Position numbers and translations under genes: made by a program. A DNA stretch of 64,000 nucleotides from Roseateles_C aquae (GTDB lineage: Bacteria > Pseudomonadota > Gammaproteobacteria > Burkholderiales > Burkholderiaceae_C). The stretch is taken from contig NZ_JAVXZY010000003.1 of assembly GCF_032337115.1 (NCBI RefSeq), positions 124,001-188,000 of the forward strand, read 5' to 3'. Shown piece by piece: positions 24,410 through 33,500 of this stretch (position 1 is its first letter; each line of letters starts with the position of its first letter). The notes beneath the pieces are model-generated. The model was not told the DNA's origin and made no database searches. It saw only the letters and a list, made by a program, of their open reading frames with translations.

Positions 24410-25303
24410 CTATTTGTTCACCAACGCAATCCCCACCGCCAGCCCACCCAGCGCCGCCAGCAGCCTCGGCGTGATCGGCTCACCCAGCAGCAGCGCGCCG
24501 GCCAGCAGGCCGAACAGCGGCGTGCTGAGCGTGAAGCTGGCCAGTCGCGTGGCCGGGTAGTGGCGGACGAGCCAGAACCAGGCCAGGTAGCTGACGAAGG
24601 AGACGATCACCGCCTGGAAGCCGAACAGGCCGATCAGCCGGGGCGACCAGTGCAGCGGCAGCGGCTCGCCCTGCAGCAGCGCACCCGCGCACAGCAGCAC
24701 GGCGGAGACGGCGAGCTGGTAGAACAGCGTCTTCTCGGCGCTGGCCTGGCTGAGCCGGGTGGCGCGTATCGTCAGCGTCGTGCCGCCCCACAGCAGCGCA
24801 GCCAAGAGGCCCAGCGCATCGCCCAGCCATTGCAGCGGCTGCGCATCGGCATGAGCACCAAAGCCCTCGGCGAAGGCGAAGGCGACGGCGCCGAAGGCCA
24901 GGCTCAGGCCGAGCAGCTGGCGCGGCTTGAGCCGCTCGCTGTGGGCGATGAAGGGCATGCCCAGGGCAACGACAAAAGGCGCCAGGTAGATGAACACGAC
25001 CATCCGCGAGGCACTGGTGAACTGCATGCCATAGAAGATGCAGCCGAACTCGGCGGCGAACAGTGCGCCGACCAGCAGGCCGCTGGCCAGGCTGCCGTCA
25101 CGCTGCCACAGCGGGATGCCGCGCCAGGCCGACCAGGCCCAGACCAGCAGCGCCGCCAGGCCGGAGCGCAGGCCCGACTGCCAGAACGGGCTGATCTCGC
25201 TCATCGCCGCCTTGATGGCCACCTGGCCCAGGCCCCACAGTGCACAACAGGCCAGCAGCAGGGTGACGGCCAGCGCGTCGAGATGGAGCTTGCGTTCAGT
25301 CAT
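24410..25303 (-). CDS. DMT-family (EamA) transporter
   Basis: A 297-residue protein with two EamA repeats and ten hydrophobic spans. The first repeat starts near residue 15 (LACCALWGLGQVAIKAAMSEISPFWQSGLR), and the second near residue 155 (LGDALGLLAALLWGGTTLTIRA). EamA proteins export amino acids, metabolites or drugs across the inner membrane; the substrate is unknown. The start was set at ATG 25303 (MTERKLHLDALAVTLLL), the natural N-terminus for the family. Confidence 0.9.
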   Translation of the reverse strand: MTERKLHLDALAVTLLLACCALWGLGQVAIKAAMSEISPFWQSGLRSGLAALLVWAWSAWRGIPLWQRDGSLASGLLVGALFAAEFGCIFYGMQFTSASRMVVFIYLAPFVVALGMPFIAHSERLKPRQLLGLSLAFGAVAFAFAEGFGAHADAQPLQWLGDALGLLAALLWGGTTLTIRATRLSQASAEKTLFYQLAVSAVLLCAGALLQGEPLPLHWSPRLIGLFGFQAVIVSFVSYLAWFWLVRHYPATRLASFTLSTPLFGLLAGALLLGEPITPRLLAALGGLAVGIALVNK

Positions 25304-25514
25304 GTCGGCACGGTGCAGCGAAGCAATGCGGCAAAGCGGTGCAGCGGCACCGGAACTGTGCATTGTGAATGCAGTGCCGAACCAGGCCGGCACCAGTCTG
25401 GCGTGGCTGTGCGGATGGCGGCAAGCGCGCTGGGCCCGGGGGGGGGGCGCCGCATTGGCATGGCGCTTGCGTCATGTCCTGCTTGGCCGAACAGGCTTCA
25501 AGGACAATCTCTTC

Positions 25515-26009
25515 ATGACATCGAATCCCAAGGAGGCGCTGACGCTGCGCCTTGACGAGCTCAGTGACCCGCGCATTGCCGTGCTGCTCGAGGAACATCT
25601 GGCGGACATGTACCGGATCTCGCCGCCTGAATGCGTGTTTGCACTGGACCTGCAGGCGCTCAAGCAGCCCGATGTGCGCTTCTGGACGGCCTGGGATGAT
25701 GCTGGCGACTTGCTTGGCTGTGGCGCCTGGAAGTGGATTGATGCGACCGGCGAGACGCACGCCGAACTGAAGTCGATGCGTACCACCACGACGGCCCGCG
25801 GCCGCGGTGTGGGCCGCGCGATCCTGCAGCAGCTGCTCGCCGATGCGCGCGCCCATGGCGTGCAGCGCATGAGCCTGGAAACCGGCCCGCATGATTTCTT
25901 CAAGCCGGCTCACGGTCTGTATCGCGCGGCCGGCTTCGAGGTCTGCGGTCCGTTCGGCGATTACGTCGAAGACCCGCACAGCCTGTTCATGACGCGGCTG
26001 CTGGGCTGA
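25515..26009 (+). CDS. GNAT-family N-acetyltransferase
   Basis: A 164-residue enzyme. The acetyl-CoA motif is in ELKSMRTTTTARGRGVGRAILQQLLADARAHG (R.RG.G.A), then MSLETGPHDFFKPAHGLYRAAGFE and FGDYVEDPHSLFMTR. This is the arrangement of the YjgM/PhnO-like GNAT group. Start ATG 25515 is chosen where family similarity begins. It lies between two DMT transporters, one on each strand. Confidence 0.9.
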   Translation: MTSNPKEALTLRLDELSDPRIAVLLEEHLADMYRISPPECVFALDLQALKQPDVRFWTAWDDAGDLLGCGAWKWIDATGETHAELKSMRTTTTARGRGVGRAILQQLLADARAHGVQRMSLETGPHDFFKPAHGLYRAAGFEVCGPFGDYVEDPHSLFMTRLLG

Positions 26010-26111
26010 GGTTCTGGCTTTCGGCCAGACCTTGCGGCCGCTGGCATGATGCCGGCAGTCGCGGTTCGTCGGATGGGCCGTTTGCCCCCACCAGGCCTCA
26101 GAAACGGATCC

Positions 26112-27056
26112 ATGCCCCACGCTGAAAACTCCCGAGGCTCCCAAAGCGCCGCGCCTGCGGGCCTGGCCTTCCTGGCCGCTTGCGGCGTCGGTGTGCTGTG
26201 GGGCACGGGCGCCCTGGTCGTCAATGTGCTGGTCGCCCAGTACGGCATCGCGCCGGCCAGCATTTCCTTCTGGCGCTTTGTCGTGGGTGCCTTGGTGCTG
26301 CTGCTGGTGTTCGGGCGCCGCCTGTCCTGGCGGCTCTTGCGGCCCCAGCTGCCGACTGTCCTGGGCGCCGGTCTGGCCATGGCCGGCTATGTGCTGCTGT
26401 GGTTTCTGGGCATCGAGCAGATGGGCGCGGCGGTGCCGACACTGATCGCGCTGTGCCTGCCGCCGGCGCTGGTCACGCTGCTGGCCGTGTTGCGTGGCCA
26501 GGAACGGGCGGATCTGAGTCTGCTGATGATTCTGGGTAGCGCGCTGGCCGGCACCGTGCTGATCGTTGCCCAGCATGCGCCGCAGGCGGCGGGGGCGGCG
26601 GGGGCGGCGGCAAACAGCATGACGCTGGGCGTGCTGTTCTCGCTCGGTTCGGCCTTGCTGTATGCCGGCTTCTCCTTGGTCAGCGGGCGCCTGTCGGTGG
26701 CGCTGGGCGCCGGGCCGGCGGCAAGCTGTCTGACCGTGGTGGCGGCCGCGGGCATGGGCTTGTCCAGCCTGTACCGGCCGCTGGTCTGGCCCACCGATGT
26801 GCCGCCGCAGGCCTGGTATCTGTACCTTGGCGTCGTGACCGCAGCGCTGGCCCTGCTGGCGTTCAGCTGGGGCGCCGCTCGGCTGAAGCCGACGGCGCTG
26901 ACGGTCGCGACGCTGCTGGAGCCGCTGACGGCCGTCGTGCTGGCCGCCGTGCTGCTGGGCCAGCCCTTGCGGCCCAGCCAATGCGTGGGGGGCGCCTTGC
27001 TGCTGCTGAGCCTGTTGGCGCTGGGGCGGCGCACGGCTGCTGCGCCGCAGCACTGA
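26112..27056 (+). CDS. DMT-family (EamA) transporter
   Basis: A 314-residue inner-membrane transporter with about ten spans. The first EamA repeat (FLAACGVGVLWGTGALVVNVLV) begins near residue 20, and the second (LGVLFSLGSALLYAGFSLVSGRLS) near residue 175. ATVLLEPLTAVVLAAVLLGQPL is the typical EamA end. An Ala/Gly run (residues ~157-163) is encoded by a short 9-bp repeat (about 26585-26612). ATG 26112 is preferred; an earlier ATG (26046) lacks family similarity. The substrate is unknown. Confidence 0.9.
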   Translation: MPHAENSRGSQSAAPAGLAFLAACGVGVLWGTGALVVNVLVAQYGIAPASISFWRFVVGALVLLLVFGRRLSWRLLRPQLPTVLGAGLAMAGYVLLWFLGIEQMGAAVPTLIALCLPPALVTLLAVLRGQERADLSLLMILGSALAGTVLIVAQHAPQAAGAAGAAANSMTLGVLFSLGSALLYAGFSLVSGRLSVALGAGPAASCLTVVAAAGMGLSSLYRPLVWPTDVPPQAWYLYLGVVTAALALLAFSWGAARLKPTALTVATLLEPLTAVVLAAVLLGQPLRPSQCVGGALLLLSLLALGRRTAAAPQH

Positions 27057-27064
27057 GCCAAGGC

Positions 27065-27676
27065 TCAGCCCTTGCCGAGGCCGAGCCCCCTCACGAGCGC
27101 GGCGCTGACCAGCGCCGCCAGCACGCCGCTCAGGTGGGCGAAGGGAGCAATCAGGATGTCCCAGTCCTCGCGCGCCTGCAGCAGCGGGCCCAGCGGGTCT
27201 TCCAGGTAGAGCTTCACCAGCAGGCCGACGAGGATCAGCGCACCGATCAGACGTTCGCGGCCCCGCCGCACCAGCAAGGTCAGCACGATCAGCATCACAC
27301 CCGCATGCAGCACGCCGGAGAGCCCGGCATAGTGCTGCAGCGCAGGTCGGGCGAGCAGGCCCAGCTGGGTCAGCGGCCAGGCCAGCAGCCAGGCCAGGCA
27401 GGCCCGGGGCGGCATGCGGATGGTCCAGCCCAGCAGGGCCAGCACCGCACAGCCGGCCAGATTGGCCAGCAGGTGCTGGGCGCTCAGGTGCAGCAGCGCG
27501 GCGCTGAAGCTGCGCCAGGGCTCGCGCATGGCCAGTGCCGCTTGCCAGTCGATCGCGCTGGACCAGGCCTGCGGCAAGGCCCAGGTCGCCAGCGCGAGCA
27601 GGGCCAGCAGGGCGGCCAGCAGCGGCCAGCAGGCGCGCGCGGCGAGCTTCACGCGGCCGGGAACACCGCCTGCCAC
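27065..27676 (-). CDS. rrtA: Rhombosortase (rhomboid-family intramembrane serine protease)
   Basis: A 203-residue membrane protein with about six spans. LLHLSAQHLLANLAGCAVLALLG carries the His-Asn pattern of span 2, GLSGVLHAG holds the catalytic serine (GxSG), and FAHLSGVLAAL holds the catalytic His. The small size and this arrangement fit the rhombosortase subfamily, which processes GlyGly-CTERM tails at the inner membrane. The GTG at 27676 is given as start; GTG 27652 would overlap the glnE stop by 4 bp (GTGA) and is equally plausible. Downstream of glnE on the same strand. No GlyGly-CTERM protein was found in this window. Confidence 0.85.
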   Translation of the reverse strand: MAGGVPGRVKLAARACWPLLAALLALLALATWALPQAWSSAIDWQAALAMREPWRSFSAALLHLSAQHLLANLAGCAVLALLGWTIRMPPRACLAWLLAWPLTQLGLLARPALQHYAGLSGVLHAGVMLIVLTLLVRRGRERLIGALILVGLLVKLYLEDPLGPLLQAREDWDILIAPFAHLSGVLAALVSAALVRGLGLGKG

Positions 27677-30447
27677 AGGGCCAGCACCGCCGCGCGCAGC
27701 GGCGCAATGCCCTGGGCGGCCTGCCCGGCCTCGTCCAAGGCTGTGCTTTGTTCATCGAGCCGGGCCCGGTGCTGAACGCGGCGCAGCTCGCGGTAGGCAT
27801 TGGCCGCCGCCGTGCCCACGCCGGCCGGCAGCAGGCCTGCGCCTTCAGCGCGCTGCAGCAGCGCGATATTGCCGGCATTGGCGAGCAGCTCGGGATGCTG
27901 GCGCGAGTGGGCCAGGATCAGGTATTGCAGCGCAAACTCGGCGTCCATCATGCCGCCGGGGCTGTGCTTGACGTCGAACAGCCCGGCGCGCACCGGCCGT
28001 GCCGCCCGCACCTTCTCGCGCATGCTCTGCACCTCCTGGCGCAGCGCCTCGGCATCGCGCTCGGCCGTCAAGACCTGACCCCGCACCGCCTCGAAGCGGG
28101 CCGCCAGGCTGGCGTCGCCGGCACAGAAGCGGGCCCGGGTGATGGCCTGGTGTTCCCAGGTCCAGGCGGTGTTGCTGCCGCGGCCGGTCTGGTACTTCTC
28201 GAAGCTGGCCAGCGAGGTGACCAGGAGGCCGGAGTTGCCATTGGGGCGCAGCGCGGTGTCGATGTCGAACAGCTCGCCGGCGGCGGTGCGCAGCGTCAGC
28301 CAGGTGATCAGCTTGCGCACGAAGGCGCCGTAGATCTCGGTGGCGTTGTCCTGGTCGGTCTCGTCCTCGTCGTCGAACAGGAAGACCACGTCGAGGTCGC
28401 CGCCATAGCCGAGCTCCTTGCCGCCCAGCTTGCCATAGGCGATGACGGCAAAGCGGGGCTGCTCGCGGTGCTTCTGGCGCAGCCGGTCCCAGGCCCAGCC
28501 GATCACGCATTGCAGCGTCGCATCGGCCAGCGCCGAGAGATCGTCGGCCACCTGCTCGACGCTGATGCGGCCCTCGACATCGCGCACCAGCGTGCGGAAC
28601 ACCTCGGCATGGTGGGCGCGGCGCACGCTGTCCAGCAGCGCTTCCTCGTCGGCCTCGCCGTGGCGGGCCCAGGCATCGTGGCGGCCCTGCAGGTCCTCGA
28701 TGAAGGCGGCACCGTCAAAGCGTTCGTGCAGCAGCCGGGTGTCGGCCAGCTCGTCGATGACGCCGGGATGCTGCATCAGATAGCGCATTGGCCAGCGCGC
28801 CAGGCCCAAGAGGCGCAAGAGCCGTGTCTGCACCGCCGGGCGCTCGACCAGCAGGGCCAGATAGCTTTCGCGGCGCAGCAGCGGCTCGACCCAGTCGACG
28901 AAGCGCAGCGCCGCGTCCATCGAGCATTCGCCCTCGCGCACGCCGATGGCGGCGCGGCCGACCAGCTTGGCCAGGCGCAGCCGGGATTCCTCGCGCAGGT
29001 TCTGCACGCGCGGCTGCTGGGCCCAGCGGCGCACCGCCTCGGCCAGTTGCTCGGGCAGCTTTTCCAGGAACTCGTCGGCATCGATGGGCAGCGCCGGGCC
29101 GCCGCATTGGCCGCCCTTGCAGCCGCCAGGCTTGGGGGCCTGGCCATCGTGCAGCAGCGCATCGAACTCGGTGGCGACCAGCTCGCGCACCTCGCACAGC
29201 TTGTCCAGCAGCTGGCAGGTTTCCTGCGAGCAGATCAGGCCCATGCTGCGCGCGATCCAGGCCAGGTCTTCGTCGGCCGCGGGCAGGCAGTGGGTCTGCT
29301 GGTCGTCGAGGAACTGGATGCGGTGCTCGACGCGGCGCAGGAAGTCGTAGGCCTCGACCAGCTTGTCGGCGGTGGCCGGCTTCATCAGCCCGCGGGCAGC
29401 CAAACGGCCCAGCGCCTTGACGGTGGAGCGGGTGCGGATCTCGGGGAACTGGCCGCCGCGCACCACCTGCAGCAGCTGCACGGTGAACTCGATCTCGCGG
29501 ATGCCGCCGCGCGACAGCTTCACATCATTGGCCCGCTCGGGCCGGCCGGCGGCGCGGCGCTGGGCCTCCTCGCGGATCTTGCGATGCAGCTGGCGCAGGC
29601 CCTCGAACACGCCGTAGTCCAGGTAGCGGCGGTACACAAAAGGCGTGACCAGTGAGCGCAGTTGCAGCACGCGGGCCGGCGGCTGCCCCGGCGGCGTGGC
29701 CTCCACATCGAGCTGCTGCGGCGCCACCACCCGGCTCTTCAGCCAGGCAAAGCGCTCCCATTCGCGGCCCTGGACGAGGAAATACTCCTCCAGCATCGCC
29801 AGGCTGACCACCGGCGGGCCCGAGTTGCCATTGGGGCGCAGCGCCAGATCGACGCGAAACACCTGGCCGTCCTCGGTCACATCGCCGATCAGCGCATAGA
29901 GCCGCTTGGCCACCTGAGAAAAATATTCGTGGGCGCTGACCTTCCTGGGCCCGTCGGTCTGGCCTTCGTCGTCGTAGGCATAGATCAGGTCGATGTCGGA
30001 CGACACATTCAGCTCACGGCCGCCCAGCTTGCCCATGCCGACGACCCAGAACTCGATCACCTCGCCCAAGGCGTCGCGCGGCGGGCCGTTGATCTCATCC
30101 TGTTCGGTGCGGGCCTGGGCCAAGGCGGCGCACAGCGTCACCTCGGCCAGCGTGGTCATCGCCTCGGTGATGGCCTTCATCGGCGCGGCCTGCTCGATGT
30201 CGTGTACCGCCAGCCGCTCCAGCACCAGATGGCGAGCCACCCGCAGCGCCGAGGCCAGCGGCCGGCCCTGCACCTGCAGGGCCGCAATCAGCGCCTGCAT
30301 CGCGGCGCGATCGGGCAGACCCAGAGGCAGCAGGCTCAGTTCGGCCTCGTAACGGCGCCGTATCCTTTGTACGAAACGGCTGTGACTGGCGGCAGCGGCC
30401 GGTGCCGGCGGCACAATGGCGGATGGGTGTTGGGAATCGCTGTTCAT
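27649..30447 (-). CDS. glnE: Bifunctional glutamine synthetase adenylyltransferase/deadenylylase
   Basis: A 932-residue enzyme that adds AMP to glutamine synthetase and removes it in response to PII status. It has two nucleotidyltransferase domains: the N-terminal deadenylylase site GMGKLGGRELNVSSDIDLIY and the C-terminal adenylylation site YGKLGGKELGYGGDLDVVFLFD, each with the G-[GS]-x-D-x-D core. Between them are the usual helical linkers (for example LRRVEHRIQFLDDQQTHCLP, where QxxxxLP is typical). Length matches the family (~940). The start was set at ATG 30447. It overlaps the rhombosortase by up to 28 bp and is divergent from yhdP. Confidence 0.95.
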   Translation of the reverse strand: MNSDSQHPSAIVPPAPAAAASHSRFVQRIRRRYEAELSLLPLGLPDRAAMQALIAALQVQGRPLASALRVARHLVLERLAVHDIEQAAPMKAITEAMTTLAEVTLCAALAQARTEQDEINGPPRDALGEVIEFWVVGMGKLGGRELNVSSDIDLIYAYDDEGQTDGPRKVSAHEYFSQVAKRLYALIGDVTEDGQVFRVDLALRPNGNSGPPVVSLAMLEEYFLVQGREWERFAWLKSRVVAPQQLDVEATPPGQPPARVLQLRSLVTPFVYRRYLDYGVFEGLRQLHRKIREEAQRRAAGRPERANDVKLSRGGIREIEFTVQLLQVVRGGQFPEIRTRSTVKALGRLAARGLMKPATADKLVEAYDFLRRVEHRIQFLDDQQTHCLPAADEDLAWIARSMGLICSQETCQLLDKLCEVRELVATEFDALLHDGQAPKPGGCKGGQCGGPALPIDADEFLEKLPEQLAEAVRRWAQQPRVQNLREESRLRLAKLVGRAAIGVREGECSMDAALRFVDWVEPLLRRESYLALLVERPAVQTRLLRLLGLARWPMRYLMQHPGVIDELADTRLLHERFDGAAFIEDLQGRHDAWARHGEADEEALLDSVRRAHHAEVFRTLVRDVEGRISVEQVADDLSALADATLQCVIGWAWDRLRQKHREQPRFAVIAYGKLGGKELGYGGDLDVVFLFDDEDETDQDNATEIYGAFVRKLITWLTLRTAAGELFDIDTALRPNGNSGLLVTSLASFEKYQTGRGSNTAWTWEHQAITRARFCAGDASLAARFEAVRGQVLTAERDAEALRQEVQSMREKVRAARPVRAGLFDVKHSPGGMMDAEFALQYLILAHSRQHPELLANAGNIALLQRAEGAGLLPAGVGTAAANAYRELRRVQHRARLDEQSTALDEAGQAAQGIAPLRAAVLALWQAVFPAA

Positions 30448-30588
30448 GCGTGGCTGCCACAGGCAGAACAAAGGGCTGTGCTAGATTTCCTGCCACCCCG
30501 CGGGTGACGGGCAGGCGTGCTGACATGGGCACAAGGCTTGGTGTAGCTCATTTTCCTGACTGACGCGGCAGCGTCTTCCTTCTTCTCC

Positions 30589-33500
30589 ATGTCCTTCATC
30601 GCCTCGATTTCCGCTGCATGCCACCACCCGGCCCGATGGCTGCGGCGCGGCTTGCGCTGGGCGCTGTGGCTGGTGTTGCTGGCCTGGGGGCTGGTGATTG
30701 CCGCCTGGCTGGCCTTGCACTGGGCGATTCTGCCGCACATCAATGACTGGCGCCCGGCGCTGGAACAACAGGCCTCCAAGGCGCTGGGTCTGCAGCTGAG
30801 CATTGGCCAGATCGAGCTCAGATCGGGTGGCTGGATGCCGGCGCTGGACCTGCGCGACCTGCGCCTGGCCGATGACCGTGGCCGCATCGTGCTGCGGCTG
30901 CCGCGGGTGGCGGCGGCGCTGTCGGCGCGCTCGCTGCTGACGTTGGAACTGCGTTTCGAGCAGCTGTTGATCGAAGGCCCCGAGCTGGAGGTACGGCGCG
31001 ACAAGCAGGGCCGCATTTTCGTGGCCGGCCTCAGCGTCGACGAGGAGGCCGAGCGCGCCGACAGCGGCGCCGAGCTGGCCGACTGGTTCTTCACCCAGCA
31101 TGAATTCGTCATCCGCCACGGCCGGGTGCGCTGGATCGACGAGGGCCGGAAAGCCGCGCCGCTGGAGCTGGCCGATCTGGACCTGGTGATGCGCAACGGC
31201 CTGCGCCGCCACCAGCTGCGCCTGGATGCCACGCCGCCGCAAGCCTGGGGCCAGCGCTTTGGCCTGCGCGGCGACTTCACCCAGCCGCTGCTGCAGCGTG
31301 CCGGCGATCTGGCGCAGTGGAGCGGCCAGCTCTATGCCGATCTGCCACGCGCCGATGTGCGCGAGCTGCGCCGCTATGTCGATCTGCCCTTCGAGCTCAG
31401 CGAAGGCGATGGCGCGCTGCGCGGCTGGGCCGAGATCCGCCAGGGCCAGGCGCAGGCGCTGACGCTGGACATGGGGCTGCGTGCGGTCAAGCTGCGGCTG
31501 TCGAACAAGGTCGAGCCCGTGCAGCTGAACCAGGTCGGCGGCCGCCTGAGCCTGTTGCGCGACCGCCAAGGCCTGAAGTTTGCCGCCAGCCAGCTGGGCT
31601 TCGAGCTCGATGGTGGCTTGAGCTGGCCGCGCAGCGACTGGAGCCTGGTGCTGCAGCAGACGCTGCCGGCCGCGCGCGGCGCGTCGGCACCGGGCCTGGG
31701 TCTGGAGGGCGCGCCGATCAGTGGCGGCGAGTTGGGCATTGCCAAGCTGGACCTGGCGCTGCTGGGCCGCATCGCCGGCAAACTGCCGCTCGGGCCCGAG
31801 CTGCATCATTGGTTCGGCACGCTGGCGCCGGTGGGCCAGCTGGAGGGTTTCGCGGCCAGCTGGACGGGCAGCCTGGCCGCGCCGCAGGGCTACCGTGTCA
31901 AGGGCCGTCTGGCCGACTTTGCGCTGCAGCCGGGCGAGGCGCCGGCCAACGGTGGTGCCGGCCGGCCCGGCTTCAACCAGGCTGAGCTGCGTTTCGAGGC
32001 CAGCGAGCGCGGCGGCCAGGCGCTGCTGAAGATCACCGACGGGGCCGTCGTCTTCCCAGGCGTGTTCGAACAGCCGGTGCTGGCGATGAAGCAGTTCGCC
32101 GCCAATCTGAACTGGCGCATCGACCCGCGCGAAGGCCTGCCGCCGATGATCGAGCTGCGGGTCGGCGATGTGCAGCTGGCCAACGAGGATTTGCGCGGCG
32201 AGCTGGAGGCCGTCTGGCGCACCGGGCCGGGCCAGGGTGTGGGCCATGGCGGGCGCCTGCCGGGATCGCTCGATCTCAGCGGCCGGCTGGCCGAGGGCAA
32301 GGCGGCCAGCGTCGTCCACTACCTGCCGCTGGCCGTCGGTGCGCAGGCGCGCAGCTATGTGCGCCAGGCCGTGCTTGCCGGTACGGCGCGCGATGTGGTG
32401 TTCCGGGTGCGCGGCGATCTCGACGAATTCCCCTTTGACAAGCGCAGCAGCGCCGGCCAGTTCCGCATCGCCACCAAGGCCGAGGATGTGCAGCTGGCCT
32501 ATGTGCCCGGCCAGGCCGCCCAAGGCGATCAACCGGCTCAGCCCTCGGCCTGGCCGCTGATGGACAAGCTCAATGCCGAGCTGGTGTTTGATCGCGGCAG
32601 CATGAGCATCAGGAACGGCCGCACCCAGGTGCTGGGCTATGAACTGAGCAATGTGCATGGCGGCATCAAGGACCTGATGCACAACCAGGTGCTGGAGATT
32701 GAAGGCCAGGGCCGCGGCGCGATGAGCGATCTGCTGCGCTTTGTGCGCAGCTCGCCGGTTGACGAATGGACCGGCCAGGCCCTGCACCAGGCCACGGCCA
32801 CCGGCAGCGCCGGGCTCAAGCTGGCGCTGCAGCTGCCCTTGAACGACATCAATCACAGCACGGTCAAGGGCTCGGTGCAGTTGCTCGGCAACGATGTGCG
32901 GCTGCGCCCCGATGTGCCGCTGCTGGCCGGCGCCCGGGCGCGCATCGACTTCGACCGCAAGGGCATGAGCCTGCAGGCCGGCACAGCCCGCGTGCTCGGC
33001 GGCGATGCCAGCTTCGAGGGCGGCAGCCAGAAGGATGGCAGCCTGCGCTTCAGCGGCCAGGGCGTGGTCGGTGCTGAATCACTGCGCCGCGCCACCGAAC
33101 TCGGTGGCCTGGCCCGCTTGGGCAGCGCGATGAATGGCCAGGCCGCCTACCGGCTGCAGCTGGGTTTCAAGGACGGCCAGAGCGAGATCGCCATCAGCAG
33201 CACGCTGCAGGGCATGGCACTGGACCTGCCGGCGCCGCTGAAGAAAGACGCCGACACGCCGCTGTCGCTGCGCTACCAGACCCAGCTGACGGCCGACAGC
33301 ACGATGGGCCGGCCGCGCGACGAACTGCGCCTGGAGCTGGGCAACACGGTGCAGGCCCACTATCTGCGCGACCTGTCCGGCGAGCAGCCGCGCGTCTTGC
33401 GCGGCTCGCTGGCGCTGGAAGACAGCCTGGCGCCGTTGCCGGCAAGTGGCGTGCAGCTGCAGGCCAATCTGGGTGCCGTCAATCTCGATCAATGGCAGCA

